Below the pieces are notes generated by a model. It made no database searches, had not been told where the DNA came from, and worked only from the letters and a program-made list of their open reading frames with translations. From Streptomyces sp. NRRL WC-3605 (GTDB lineage Bacteria; Actinomycetota; Actinomycetes; Streptomycetales; Streptomycetaceae), in the NCBI RefSeq assembly GCF_001509795.1, contig NZ_LLZN01000024.1, forward strand, positions 70,488-134,487: a stretch of DNA of 64,000 nucleotides, read 5' to 3'. Positions within the stretch are counted from its first letter, which is position 1. Every line of letters starts with the position of its first letter. Shown piece after piece: positions 1-9,147 of the stretch. Made by a program: the position numbers and the translations under genes.

Positions 1-1
1 C

Positions 2-346
2 GGCGACCGGGACAAGACGAAACGGGAGCCGATGGGCGCGGCCGCGGCGCGGCTCGCCGACACCGCCGTCCTGACCTCCGACAACCCCCGCTCCGAGGAC
101 CCCCTCGCGATCCTCGCGGCCATGCTCCGGGGCGCCGCCTCCGTGCCGGCGCACGAGCGCGGCGAGGTGCAGGTCTTCGAGGACCGGGCCGCCGCGATCG
201 CCGCGGCCGTCGCCCGCGCGCAGCCCGGGGACACCGTGCTGATCGCGGGCAAGGGCCACGAGCAGGGCCAGGACATCGCCGGGGTGGTCCGTCCCTTCGA
301 CGACCGCCAGGTGCTGCGCGAAGCCATCAAGAAGACCCAGGGATGA
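2..346 (+). CDS. murE: UDP-N-acetylmuramoyl-tripeptide synthetase MurE, C-terminal fragment
   Basis: This is the 3' end of murE; the gene starts before the window and the frame is open from base 2. MurE is the cytoplasmic ATP-dependent ligase that adds the third stem amino acid (LL-diaminopimelate in Streptomyces) to UDP-MurNAc-L-Ala-D-Glu. The visible part is the C-terminal Mur ligase domain. It contains SDNPRSEDP (DNPR is the signature for diaminopimelate recognition) and the GKGHEQGQ segment typical of MurE. The stop codon lies 4 nt before murF, so the two are co-transcribed. Identification is secure; only the N-terminal and central domains are missing. Confidence 0.95.
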   Translation, partial: GDRDKTKREPMGAAAARLADTAVLTSDNPRSEDPLAILAAMLRGAASVPAHERGEVQVFEDRAAAIAAAVARAQPGDTVLIAGKGHEQGQDIAGVVRPFDDRQVLREAIKKTQG

Positions 347-350
347 ACTT

Positions 351-1781
351 GTGATCGCCCTCTCTCTCGCCGAGATCGCAGAAGTCGTCGGCGGGCAGAC
401 GTACGACATACCGGATCCGTCGGTCCAGGTCACCGGATCCGTCGTCCGGGACTCCCGTGAGGTGGAGCCCGGCAGTCTCTTCGTCGCATTCGTCGGCGAG
501 CGCGCCGACGGCCACGACTTCGCCGAGGCGGTCGTGGCGGCCGGCGCCGCCGCCGTCCTCGGCTCACGCCCGGTGGGCGTGCCCGCGATCGTCGTACCGG
601 ACGTGCAGAAGGCCCTCGGAGCCCTCGCCCGTCACGTCGTCCGCCGGCTCGGCGCGACCCTCGTGGCGCTGACCGGCTCCGCCGGCAAGACCAGCACCAA
701 GGACCTCATCGCCCAGGTGCTCCGCCACAAGGCGCCGACCGTGTTCACGCCGGGCTCGCTCAACAACGAGATCGGGCTGCCCCTCACCGCCCTCAGCGCC
801 ACCGAGGAGACGCGCTTCCTGGTCCTGGAGATGGGCGCGCGGGGCATCGGCCACATCCGCTACCTGACCGAGCTGACGCCGCCCAGGATCGGCCTGGTGC
901 TCAACGTCGGCAGCGCGCACATCGGCGAGTTCGGCGGGCGTGAGCAGATCGCCCAGGCGAAGGGCGAACTCGTCGAGAGCCTCCCCCCGGCCGAGGAGGG
1001 CGGCATCGCGGTCCTCAACGCCGACGACCCCCTCGTGCGGGCCATGGCCTCCCGTACGAAGGCGAAGGTGGTCCTTTTCGGAGAGTCGGGCGAAGCGGAC
1101 GTTCGCGCCGAGAACGTGCGACTCACGGACAGCGGACAGCCTTCGTTCGCCCTTCACACACCCTCCGGGTGCAGCGATGTGACCATGCGCCTGTACGGTG
1201 AGCACCACGTGTCGAACGCGCTCGCCGCGGCCGCCGTCGCCCATGAGCTGGGCATGTCCGCGGAAGAGATCGCCACCGCACTCTCCGAGGCGGGCTCCCT
1301 CTCCCGCTGGCGGATGGAGGTCACCGAGCGCCCGGACGGCGTGACGGTCGTCAACGACGCCTACAACGCGAACCCCGAGTCCATGCGAGCCGCTCTGCGC
1401 GCCCTCGCGGCGATGGGCGAAGCCTCACGGGCAAAGGGGGGTCGTACGTGGGCGGTGCTCGGCAAGATGGCCGAGCTCGGGGACGAGGCGCTCGCCGAGC
1501 ACGACGCGGTCGGACGGCTCGCCGTCCGGCTCAATGTCGGCAAGCTCGTCGCGGTCGGGGGCAGGGAAGCGTCCTGGCTGCAACTGGGCGCATATAACGA
1601 GGGTTCGTGGGGTGAGGAGTCGGTGCACGTGTCCGACGCACAGGCGGCGGTCGACCTGTTGCGCAGCGAGTTGCGCCCAGGGGACGTCGTGCTCGTGAAG
1701 GCGTCCCGTTCGGTCGGTCTGGAGAGCGTCGCCGAGGCGCTGCTCGCGGGCGGTACCGAGGGTGAGGTCGCCGCCCGATGA
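351..1781 (+). CDS. murF: UDP-N-acetylmuramoyl-tripeptide--D-alanyl-D-alanine ligase MurF
   Basis: MurF adds D-Ala-D-Ala to the UDP-MurNAc tripeptide, the last cytoplasmic ligation of peptidoglycan precursor synthesis. The product is 476 residues, normal for the family. The ATP-binding P-loop TGSAGKTST lies at residues 108-116. Other family segments are LNNEIGLPL, EMGARGIGHI and NDAYNANPESM. The GTG at 351 is used, 4 nt after murE stops. The stop overlaps the mraY start as ATGA, so translation is probably coupled. It sits between murE and mraY as in most dcw clusters. Confidence 0.96.
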   Translation: MIALSLAEIAEVVGGQTYDIPDPSVQVTGSVVRDSREVEPGSLFVAFVGERADGHDFAEAVVAAGAAAVLGSRPVGVPAIVVPDVQKALGALARHVVRRLGATLVALTGSAGKTSTKDLIAQVLRHKAPTVFTPGSLNNEIGLPLTALSATEETRFLVLEMGARGIGHIRYLTELTPPRIGLVLNVGSAHIGEFGGREQIAQAKGELVESLPPAEEGGIAVLNADDPLVRAMASRTKAKVVLFGESGEADVRAENVRLTDSGQPSFALHTPSGCSDVTMRLYGEHHVSNALAAAAVAHELGMSAEEIATALSEAGSLSRWRMEVTERPDGVTVVNDAYNANPESMRAALRALAAMGEASRAKGGRTWAVLGKMAELGDEALAEHDAVGRLAVRLNVGKLVAVGGREASWLQLGAYNEGSWGEESVHVSDAQAAVDLLRSELRPGDVVLVKASRSVGLESVAEALLAGGTEGEVAAR

Positions 1782-2851
1782 TGAATCAGATCCTGTTCTC
1801 GGGTGTCATCGGTCTGTTCCTGACCCTGGTCGGCACTCCGCTGCTGATCAAGCTGCTGGCCCGCAAGGGCTACGGCCAGTACATCCGGGACGACGGCCCG
1901 CGCGAGCACCACAGCAAGCGCGGTACGCCGACCATGGGTGGTATCGCCTTCATCCTGGCGACGATCGCCGCGTACTTCCTGTCGAAGCTGATCACCGGCA
2001 AGCCGCCGACGTTCTCCGGCATCCTCGTGATCGGCCTCATGGCCGGCATGGGCCTGGTCGGCTTCCTGGACGACTACATCAAGATCGTCAAGCGGCGTTC
2101 GCTGGGTCTGCGGGCCAAGGCGAAGATGGCCGGCCAGCTGCTCGGCGGCATCGCCTTCGCCGTCCTGTCGCTGCAGTTCGCCGACAACCGCGGCAACACC
2201 CCGGCGTCCACCAAGCTCTCCTTCGTGCAGGACTTCGGCTGGTCCATCGGCCCGGTGCTGTTCGTCGTCTGGGCGCTGTTCATGATCCTGGCCATGTCCA
2301 ACGGCGTGAACCTGACCGACGGTCTGGACGGCCTCGCCACCGGCGCCTCCGTGCTCGTCTTCGGCGCCTACACGTTCATCGGCGTCTGGCAGTTCCAGGA
2401 GTCCTGCGCCAACGCGGGGACCCTGACCAACCCGGGCGCCTGTTACGAAGTGCGCGATCCACTCGATCTCGCCGTCGTCTCCTCGGCGTTGATGGGCGCC
2501 TGCCTCGGCTTCCTGTGGTGGAACACGTCACCCGCCAAGATCTTCATGGGTGACACCGGTTCGCTGGCCCTCGGCGGCGCGCTCGCCGGTCTCGCCATCT
2601 GCTCGCGCACCGAGCTGCTGCTGGCCATCCTCGGCGGCCTGTTCGTGCTCATCACCATGTCGGTGGTCATCCAGGTCGGTTCGTTCCGCCTCACCGGCAA
2701 GCGCGTCTTCCGTATGGCGCCACTGCAGCACCACTTCGAACTCAAAGGCTGGTCCGAAGTCCTTGTCGTGGTCCGTTTCTGGATCATCCAGGGCATCTGT
2801 GTGATCGTCGGACTGGGTCTCTTCTACGCGGGATGGGCAGCGGACAAGTGA
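1778..2851 (+). CDS. mraY: phospho-N-acetylmuramoyl-pentapeptide-transferase MraY
   Basis: MraY transfers phospho-MurNAc-pentapeptide from UDP to undecaprenyl phosphate, making lipid I at the cytoplasmic membrane. The 357-residue protein is a polytopic membrane protein with about ten hydrophobic helices. Catalytic and substrate motifs are present: HHSKRGTPTMGG near the N-terminus, the Asp pair in FLDDYIKI, NLTDGLDGLA, and the C-terminal LQHHFELKGW histidine motif. Two ATG codons are adjacent (1778 and 1781); the first gives the ATGA overlap with murF. The 3' end overlaps murD. Confidence 0.97.
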   Translation: MMNQILFSGVIGLFLTLVGTPLLIKLLARKGYGQYIRDDGPREHHSKRGTPTMGGIAFILATIAAYFLSKLITGKPPTFSGILVIGLMAGMGLVGFLDDYIKIVKRRSLGLRAKAKMAGQLLGGIAFAVLSLQFADNRGNTPASTKLSFVQDFGWSIGPVLFVVWALFMILAMSNGVNLTDGLDGLATGASVLVFGAYTFIGVWQFQESCANAGTLTNPGACYEVRDPLDLAVVSSALMGACLGFLWWNTSPAKIFMGDTGSLALGGALAGLAICSRTELLLAILGGLFVLITMSVVIQVGSFRLTGKRVFRMAPLQHHFELKGWSEVLVVVRFWIIQGICVIVGLGLFYAGWAADK

Positions 2852-4257
2852 CCGACTGGCAGGGGAAGAACGTCACCGTCGCCGGGCTCGGCGTCTCCGG
2901 CATCCCGGCGGCCAAGGTGCTGCGCGGCCTCGGCGCCGTCGTCACCGTCGTCAACGACGGCGACGACGACCGGGCCCGCGCCCAGGCCGCCGAACTGGAG
3001 GCGCTGGGCGTCACCGTGCGGCTCGGCGACGGGGCGACCCTGCCCGACGGCACCGAACTCGTCGTCACCGCGCCCGGCTGGAAGCCGGACAAGCCGCTGT
3101 TCGAGGCGGCCCGCGCGGCCGGCGTGGAGATCTGGGGCGACGTCGAACTCGCCTGGCGGCTGCGGGGCCCGGACGCGGCCCCCTGGCTCGCCGTCACCGG
3201 CACCAACGGCAAGACCACCACCGTCCAGATGCTCGCCGCCATCCTGCGGGCGGCCGGACTGCGCACGGCGGCGGTGGGCAACATCGGGGTGTCCCTGCTG
3301 GACGCGGTCCTCGGGGACGAGCAGTACGACGTCCTCGCCGTCGAACTCTCCAGCTACCAGCTGCACTGGGCGCCGTCCCTGCGCGCCCACTCCGCCGCCG
3401 TGCTGAACCTGGCGCCCGACCACCTCGACTGGCACGGCTCCATGGAGGCGTACGCCGCCGACAAGGGCCGTGTCTACGAGGGCAATCGGGTCGCCTGCGT
3501 CTACAACGCGGCCGACAAGGCCACCGAGGACCTGGTGCGCGAGGCGGACGTCGAGGAGGGCTGCCGGGCCATCGGCTTCACCCTCGGCACCCCGGCCCCC
3601 TCCCAACTCGGCGTCGTCGAGGGCATCCTCGTCGACCGCGCCTTCGTGGAGGACCGGCACAAGAACGCCCAGGAGCTCGCCGAGGTCTCGGACGTCCATC
3701 CGCCGGCCCCGCACAACATCGCCAACGCCCTCGCGGCGGCGGCCCTCGCGCGCGCCTTCGGGGTGCCCCCGCGGGCCGTACGGGACGGGCTGCGGGCCTT
3801 CACCCCGGACGCCCACCGCATCGCCCACGTGGCGGACGTGGACGGCGTCGCGTACGTCGACGACTCCAAGGCCACCAACACCCACGCCGCCGAGGCGTCG
3901 TTGGCGGCGTACGAGTCCATCGTGTGGATCGCGGGCGGCCTCGCCAAGGGCGCCGAGTTCGAGGAACTGGTCGCCAAGTCCGCGCCGCGGCTGCGCGGCG
4001 CCGTGCTCATGGGCGCCGATCGTGCCCTGATCCGCGAAGCCCTGGCGCGACACGCGCCGGAAGTACCCGTCGTCGACCTCGAACGGACCGACACTGGGGC
4101 GATGCTCGCGGCAGTCCAGGAGGCGCGGCGGCTCGCACAGCCCGGCGACACGGTGCTCCTCGCTCCGGCGTGTGCCTCGATGGACATGTTCGCCAACTAC
4201 AACCAGCGCGGTGACGCGTTCGCGGCGGCGGTCCGCGAACTCGGCGCGGGCGCCTGA
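2833..4257 (+). CDS. murD: UDP-N-acetylmuramoyl-L-alanine--D-glutamate ligase MurD
   Basis: MurD adds D-glutamate to UDP-MurNAc-L-Ala. The product is up to 474 residues. The Rossmann-like start (VTVAGLGVSG) is followed by the P-loop GTNGKTTT at 123-130, then AVELSSYQLHW, LNLAPDHLDWHG and DDSKATNTHA, all MurD hallmarks. The ATG at 2833 overlaps mraY by 19 nt. A GTG at 2848 would give a shorter product (469 residues) with the common 4-nt GTGA overlap and is an equally credible start. A 103-nt gap follows before ftsW. Confidence 0.95.
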   Translation: MGSGQVTDWQGKNVTVAGLGVSGIPAAKVLRGLGAVVTVVNDGDDDRARAQAAELEALGVTVRLGDGATLPDGTELVVTAPGWKPDKPLFEAARAAGVEIWGDVELAWRLRGPDAAPWLAVTGTNGKTTTVQMLAAILRAAGLRTAAVGNIGVSLLDAVLGDEQYDVLAVELSSYQLHWAPSLRAHSAAVLNLAPDHLDWHGSMEAYAADKGRVYEGNRVACVYNAADKATEDLVREADVEEGCRAIGFTLGTPAPSQLGVVEGILVDRAFVEDRHKNAQELAEVSDVHPPAPHNIANALAAAALARAFGVPPRAVRDGLRAFTPDAHRIAHVADVDGVAYVDDSKATNTHAAEASLAAYESIVWIAGGLAKGAEFEELVAKSAPRLRGAVLMGADRALIREALARHAPEVPVVDLERTDTGAMLAAVQEARRLAQPGDTVLLAPACASMDMFANYNQRGDAFAAAVRELGAGA

Positions 4258-4360
4258 CGGCGGGTCTCGGCCACAGCGGGTGCTTCGGGACCCTTGGAGG
4301 GACGCGTGACTCGGATGTGGCCGGACAGGACGTACGCCCTTGACGAGGCGGTGAGCGCCG

Positions 4361-5722
4361 ATGCCCGGTAGCCGTACCGGACGGCCCCCCGTCCAGCGGA
4401 CCGTACGGCGCCCGGCGGCCGCGCGCCCGGTGCGCGACAACGCCGTCCAGCGGCTCGTCCGGCGGCTGCGCAAGGCCTGGGACCGGCCGCTGACCGCCTA
4501 CTACCTGATCTTCGGCGGCAGCCTCCTGATCACCGTGCTGGGCCTGGTGATGGTCTACTCGGCCTCCCAGATCACCGCGCTGCAGATGTCGCTGCCCGGC
4601 TCCTACTTCTTCCGCAAGCAGCTGCTGGCCGCGGCGATCGGCGCCGGGCTGCTGCTCGCCGCCTCCCGGATGCCGGTGAAGCTGCACCGCGCGCTGGCCT
4701 ACCCGATCCTCGCGGGCGCCGTCTTCCTGATGGCGCTGGTGCAGGTGCCGGGGATAGGAGTCGCGGTCAACGGCAACCAGAACTGGATCGCCCTCGGCGG
4801 CTCCTTCCAGATCCAGCCCAGCGAGTTCGGCAAGCTGGCGCTGGTGCTGTGGGGCGCCGACCTGATCGCCCGCAAGCAGGACAAGAAGCTGCTGGCCCAG
4901 TGGAAGCACATGCTGGTGCCGCTGGTGCCGGTCGCCTTCATGCTGCTCGGGCTGATCATGCTCGGCGGCGACATGGGCACCGCGATCATCCTGTCCGCGA
5001 TCCTGTTCGGCCTGCTGTGGCTGGCGGGGGCGCCGACCCGGCTGTTCGTGGGGGTGCTGTCCGTCGCCGGCGCGATCGGCCTGCTGCTGATCAAGACCAG
5101 CGCGAACCGGATGGCCCGCCTGCAGTGCCTCGGCGCGACGGAGCCCCAGTCCGGGCCCGTCGACTGCTGGCAGGCCGTGCACGGCATCTACGCGCTCGCG
5201 TCCGGCGGGATCTTCGGTTCCGGACTCGGGGCGAGTGTGGAGAAATGGGGCCAACTCCCCGAAGCCCACACGGACTTCATCTTCGCCGTCACCGGTGAGG
5301 AACTGGGCCTGGCGGGGACGCTGTCGGTGCTGGGTCTGTTCGCGGCTCTAGGCTATGCGGGTATCCGCGTGGCCGGACGCACGGAGGACCCCTTCGTCAG
5401 GTATGCCGCGGGAGGTGTGACCACCTGGATCACCGCGCAAGCGGTGATCAACATCGGTGCGGTGCTCGGCCTGCTGCCGATCGCCGGTGTCCCCCTCCCG
5501 CTGTTCTCCTACGGAGGATCCGCCCTGCTGCCGACCATGTTCGCCATCGGGCTGCTGATCGCGTTCGCGCGCGACGAGCCCGCTGCGCGGGCAGCGCTTT
5601 CCGTACGGCAACCACGCTTTGGTAAAAAGCGTGCGGGAGGCGCCGGGCTTGTTCAGGGGCCTCGGAGATGGAACACGATGCGACGGCGTGCCTCGGCGGC
5701 GCGCTCGTCCGGAGAGCGGTGA
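4361..5722 (+). CDS. ftsW: peptidoglycan glycosyltransferase FtsW (SEDS family)
   Basis: FtsW is the SEDS-family glycan polymerase of the division septum, working with a class B penicillin-binding protein and ordinarily recruited by FtsZ. The 453-residue protein has a basic cytoplasmic N-terminus (about 45 residues) followed by about ten membrane helices. The conserved loop segment EAHTDFIF lies at 301-308; Asp305 matches the aspartate essential in SEDS polymerases. GGDMGTA and FSYGGSALLPTM are further family motifs. In Streptomyces FtsW is known to be needed mainly for sporulation septation. murG follows 6 nt after the stop. The C-terminal tail (about 50 residues) is basic and cytoplasmic. 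Confidence 0.94.
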   Translation: MPGSRTGRPPVQRTVRRPAAARPVRDNAVQRLVRRLRKAWDRPLTAYYLIFGGSLLITVLGLVMVYSASQITALQMSLPGSYFFRKQLLAAAIGAGLLLAASRMPVKLHRALAYPILAGAVFLMALVQVPGIGVAVNGNQNWIALGGSFQIQPSEFGKLALVLWGADLIARKQDKKLLAQWKHMLVPLVPVAFMLLGLIMLGGDMGTAIILSAILFGLLWLAGAPTRLFVGVLSVAGAIGLLLIKTSANRMARLQCLGATEPQSGPVDCWQAVHGIYALASGGIFGSGLGASVEKWGQLPEAHTDFIFAVTGEELGLAGTLSVLGLFAALGYAGIRVAGRTEDPFVRYAAGGVTTWITAQAVINIGAVLGLLPIAGVPLPLFSYGGSALLPTMFAIGLLIAFARDEPAARAALSVRQPRFGKKRAGGAGLVQGPRRWNTMRRRASAARSSGER

Positions 5723-5728
5723 ATTTCG

Positions 5729-6823
5729 GTGCATGTCGTACTCGCCGGTGGGGGGACCGCCGGCCACATCGAGCCCGCGCTCGCCCTCGCGGACGCCCTG
5801 CGCAGGCAGGACCCGACCGTGGGGATCACGGCCCTGGGCACGGAACGCGGTCTGGAGACCACGCTCGTACCGCAGCGGGGCTATGAGCTCGCGCTGATCC
5901 CCGCCGTGCCGCTGCCGCGCAAGCCGACCCCCGAGCTGATCACCGTCCCGGGCCGGCTGCGCGGCACGATCAAGGCGACCGAGCAGATCCTCGAGCGCAC
6001 CAAGGCCGACGCCGTCGTCGGCTTCGGCGGCTACGTCGCCCTGCCCGGCTACCTCGCCGCCAAGCGCCTCGGCGTGCCGATCGTCATCCACGAGGCCAAC
6101 GCGCGTCCCGGCCTCGCCAACAAGATCGGCTCGCGCTACGCCGCCCAGGTCGCCGTGGCCACCCCGGACAGCAAGCTGCGCAACTCCCGCTACATCGGCA
6201 TCCCGCTGCGCCACACCATCGCCACCCTCGACCGGGCGGCCGTCCGCCCCGAGGCCCGCGCGATGTTCGGGCTCGACCCCAACCTGCCGACGCTGCTGGT
6301 CTCCGGCGGCTCGCAGGGCGCCCGCCGCCTCAACGAGGTCGTCCAGCAGGTCGCGCCCTACCTCCAGCAGGCCGGTATCCAGATCCTGCACGCGGTCGGC
6401 CCGAAGAACGAACTGCCGCAGGTGCAGCAGATGCCGGGGATGCCCCCCTACATCCCGGTAAGTTACCTGGACCGGATGGACCTCGCGTACGCCGCGGCCG
6501 ACATGATGCTCTGCCGCGCGGGCGCGATGACCGTCGCCGAACTCTCCGCCGTCGGACTCCCGGCCGCCTACGTCCCGCTGCCCATCGGCAACGGCGAACA
6601 GCGGCTGAACGCCCAGCCGGTGGTGAAGGCCGGCGGCGGCCTGCTGGTCGACGACGCGGAACTCACCCCCGAGTGGGTGCAGCAGAACGTCCTGCCCGTG
6701 CTCGCCGACCCGCACCGGCTGTACGAGATGTCCCGCGCCGCAAGCGAGTTCGGCCGCCGGGACGCCGACGACCTGCTCGTCGGCATGGTGTACGAGGCGA
6801 TCGCCTCGCACCGCCGCCAGTGA
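5729..6823 (+). CDS. murG: UDP-N-acetylglucosamine--N-acetylmuramyl-(pentapeptide) pyrophosphoryl-undecaprenol GlcNAc transferase MurG
   Basis: MurG adds GlcNAc to lipid I to form lipid II on the inner face of the membrane. It is a GT-B glycosyltransferase of 364 residues. The N-terminal glycine-rich loop GGGTAGHIEPALALAD and the C-terminal UDP-GlcNAc site (SGGSQGARRLNE, CRAGAMTVAE, PLPIGNGEQRLNAQ) are intact. Translation starts at GTG 5729. In many bacteria murC follows murG; here ftsQ follows directly after 23 nt, so murC must lie elsewhere. Confidence 0.97.
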   Translation: MHVVLAGGGTAGHIEPALALADALRRQDPTVGITALGTERGLETTLVPQRGYELALIPAVPLPRKPTPELITVPGRLRGTIKATEQILERTKADAVVGFGGYVALPGYLAAKRLGVPIVIHEANARPGLANKIGSRYAAQVAVATPDSKLRNSRYIGIPLRHTIATLDRAAVRPEARAMFGLDPNLPTLLVSGGSQGARRLNEVVQQVAPYLQQAGIQILHAVGPKNELPQVQQMPGMPPYIPVSYLDRMDLAYAAADMMLCRAGAMTVAELSAVGLPAAYVPLPIGNGEQRLNAQPVVKAGGGLLVDDAELTPEWVQQNVLPVLADPHRLYEMSRAASEFGRRDADDLLVGMVYEAIASHRRQ

Positions 6824-6846
6824 CCGTATGACGGAGGGTAGGGAGC

Positions 6847-7644
6847 GTGGCCGGATCGACGACCGCCGAGCGCGGTGAACGCCAGCAGGAGTCGTCCGAC
6901 CCGCCCCTCACCCGGCGGCGGTTGAGGCTGTCCCGCCTTCGTACGATCATCATTCTTTCCGTCGTCCTGGTGCTCCTCGGCGCCGGTTCCGTCTGGGTGC
7001 TCTACGGTTCCTCGTGGCTGCGCGTCGAGCGGGTGCCGGTGTCCGGGACCCGGGTCCTGACGCCGGAGCAGGTGCGCGAGACGGCCGACGTGCCCGTGGG
7101 TGCGCCGCTCGTCTCCGTCGACACCGGGGCGATCGAGGCGCGCCTGCGCCGCGAACTCCCGCGGATCGACGAGGTCGAGGTGGTGCGCGACTGGCCGCAC
7201 GGAATCGCTCTGAAAGTGGTGGAACGTACTCCGGTCCTCATTGTTCAAAGCGGCGGAAAGTTCGTCGAAGTGGACAAGAAAGGCGTCCGTTTCGCCACGG
7301 TCCCCGCGGCCCCGAAAGGCGTCCCCGCGCTGCAACTGACGGTCTCCCGGTCGAGTTCCGCCGCGGCGAGCCTGCGGCGCTTCGGCGAGGCCCGGCTGGT
7401 GCGGGAGGCGGTGCGGGTCGCGGGCGCCCTCCCGGCGTCCGTCGCACGGGGCACCCAGGTCGTCAAGGTCCGTTCCTACGACGACATCTCGCTCGTCCTG
7501 GCCGGCGGCACGACCGTGGCCTGGGGCAGCGGCGAGAACGGCGCGGCGAAGGCTCGCACACTCCACGCTCTCATGAAAGCCTCCCCGCGTGCGCGGCACT
7601 TCGACGTCAGTGTCCCCACGGCCCCGGCGTCATCAGGGAGTTGA
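6847..7644 (+). CDS. ftsQ: cell division protein FtsQ (DivIB type)
   Basis: FtsQ is a bitopic membrane protein that links early and late divisome proteins. The 265-residue product has a cytoplasmic N-terminus of about 32 residues, one transmembrane helix (about 33-54), then an external POTRA domain beginning SWLRVERVPVSG and the FtsQ/DivIB domain with VVRDWPHGIALKVVERTP. Start is GTG 6847 preceded by a GGAGGGTAGGGAG ribosome site. It is followed by a 287-nt regulatory gap before ftsZ. Confidence 0.94.
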   Translation: MAGSTTAERGERQQESSDPPLTRRRLRLSRLRTIIILSVVLVLLGAGSVWVLYGSSWLRVERVPVSGTRVLTPEQVRETADVPVGAPLVSVDTGAIEARLRRELPRIDEVEVVRDWPHGIALKVVERTPVLIVQSGGKFVEVDKKGVRFATVPAAPKGVPALQLTVSRSSSAAASLRRFGEARLVREAVRVAGALPASVARGTQVVKVRSYDDISLVLAGGTTVAWGSGENGAAKARTLHALMKASPRARHFDVSVPTAPASSGS

Positions 7645-7734
7645 CGCACATCCGCGCAGGCCAGCACCCTGGTTGGGCAGCGACACGGCTGATCACATAG
7701 GGTGAAAAGAAAAACGGGAGGTTCGGCGTGTTCG

Positions 7735-7764
7735 TTGAACGTGCGCCACTTGTCGACTTAGTGT
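7735..7764 (+). promoter_or_regulatory. candidate ftsZ promoter
   Basis: TTGAAC (7735-7740), an 18-nt spacer and TAGTGT (7759-7764) fit a vegetative-type actinobacterial promoter. It lies about 165 nt upstream of the ftsZ start. Streptomyces ftsZ is known to have several promoters, one of them activated in aerial hyphae. Which one this would be cannot be told from the sequence. Confidence 0.45.
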
Positions 7765-7819
7765 CCTGTTCAGAAGACTTCAGGGAACAGACACACTGGT
7801 AACCCTAAACTTCAGGGTT
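7761..7819. promoter_or_regulatory. inverted repeats and GACAC motifs upstream of ftsZ
   Basis: Two dyads lie side by side. The first pairs 7761-7771 (GTGTCCTGTTC) with 7785-7794 (GAACAGACAC), a 10-bp stem with one bulged base. It carries a GACAC motif on each strand; GACAC is the known core of WhiA sites in Streptomyces, and ftsZ is an established WhiA/WhiB target. The second pairs AACCCT (7801-7806) with AGGGTT (7814-7819). Binding of any named regulator is inference. Confidence 0.45.
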
Positions 7820-7931
7820 AGGGTTCGGGTCGGCGCTATGGACCGTCCCATTCGGCATCAGTCACCGGGTTCGCGAAGCGCACCGCTTCCGACCTCCGGT
7901 GACCCGTAACTCGAGGCGAGAGGCCTTCGAC

Positions 7932-9137
7932 GTGGCAGCACCGCAGAACTACCTCGCAGTCATCAAAGTCATCGGTGTCGGCGGCGGTGGTGTCAATGCC
8001 ATCAACCGGATGATCGAGGTCGGTCTCAAGGGCGTCGAGTTCATCGCCATCAACACCGACGCGCAAGCTCTGTTGATGAGCGACGCCGACGTCAAGCTCG
8101 ACGTCGGCCGCGAACTCACCCGCGGACTCGGCGCCGGAGCGAACCCGGCCGTGGGCCGCAAGGCCGCCGAGGACCACCGCGAGGAGATCGAGGAGGTCCT
8201 CAAGGGGGCCGACATGGTCTTCGTGACCGCCGGTGAAGGCGGCGGCACCGGCACCGGCGGCGCGCCCGTCGTGGCCAACATCGCCCGCTCCCTGGGCGCG
8301 CTCACCATCGGCGTGGTCACCCGCCCGTTCACCTTCGAGGGCCGGCGCCGCGCCAACCAGGCCGAGGACGGCATCGCGGAACTGCGCGAAGAGGTCGACA
8401 CCCTCATCGTCATCCCGAACGACCGCCTGCTGTCCATCTCGGACCGCCAGGTCTCCGTCCTGGACGCCTTCAAGTCGGCCGACCAGGTCCTGCTCTCCGG
8501 TGTCCAGGGCATCACCGACCTCATCACCACCCCGGGCCTGATCAACCTCGACTTCGCCGACGTCAAGTCGGTCATGTCCGAGGCGGGTTCGGCCCTCATG
8601 GGCATCGGCTCGGCCCGCGGCGACGACCGCGCGGTGGCCGCGGCCGAGATGGCGATCTCCTCGCCGCTGCTCGAGGCGTCCATCGACGGCGCCCGCGGTG
8701 TCCTGCTCTCCATCTCCGGCGGCTCCGACCTCGGCCTGTTCGAGATCAACGAGGCTGCCCAGCTGGTCAGCGAGGCCGCCCACCCCGAGGCCAACATCAT
8801 CTTCGGCGCGGTCATCGACGACGCCCTCGGCGACGAGGTGCGGGTCACCGTGATCGCGGCCGGCTTCGACGGCGGCCAGCCGCCGGCCCGCCGGGACAAC
8901 GTCCTCGGATCGGCCTCGTCCTCCCCGGCGCGCCGCGAGGAGCCCGCCCCGGCGGCCCGGCCGCAGCCCGAGAGCCGTCCGTCCTTCGGCTCCCTCGGCA
9001 GCGTGACGCCGAAGGAGGAGCCCGAGCCGGCGCCGGAGCCGGTGGCCGACGTCCCGGTCGCCCCGCCGGTCCCGCCGTCGCGGACCTACGCCGACAGCGC
9101 GGCGGAAGAGCTGGACGTCCCGGACTTCCTCAAGTGA
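7932..9137 (+). CDS. ftsZ: cell division protein FtsZ
   Basis: FtsZ is the tubulin-like GTPase that forms the Z ring. From GTG 7932 the product is 401 residues ([12 protein letters not shown]...). The frame stays open upstream to GTG 7899, but 7932 has the ribosome site (GAGGCGAGAGG) and gives the conserved N-terminus. The GTP-binding tubulin signature GGGTGTGG is at 103-110, and the T7 loop [11 protein letters not shown] supplies the catalytic aspartate. A Pro/Glu-rich linker leads to the terminal binding peptide ELDVPDFLK. Its upstream region is rich in regulatory structure. In Streptomyces it is dispensable for growth but needed for septation and sporulation. Confidence 0.98.
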   Translation: MAAPQNYLAVIKVIGVGGGGVNAINRMIEVGLKGVEFIAINTDAQALLMSDADVKLDVGRELTRGLGAGANPAVGRKAAEDHREEIEEVLKGADMVFVTAGEGGGTGTGGAPVVANIARSLGALTIGVVTRPFTFEGRRRANQAEDGIAELREEVDTLIVIPNDRLLSISDRQVSVLDAFKSADQVLLSGVQGITDLITTPGLINLDFADVKSVMSEAGSALMGIGSARGDDRAVAAAEMAISSPLLEASIDGARGVLLSISGGSDLGLFEINEAAQLVSEAAHPEANIIFGAVIDDALGDEVRVTVIAAGFDGGQPPARRDNVLGSASSSPARREEPAPAARPQPESRPSFGSLGSVTPKEEPEPAPEPVADVPVAPPVPPSRTYADSAAEELDVPDFLK

Positions 9138-9147
9138 TCCTTCTGAC

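Noticed and set aside
7801..7825. Telomere-like AACCCTAAA...TTAGGGTT string
   Set aside because: It is a short dyad in the ftsZ leader; streptomycete telomeres are different, and this is the chromosome core.
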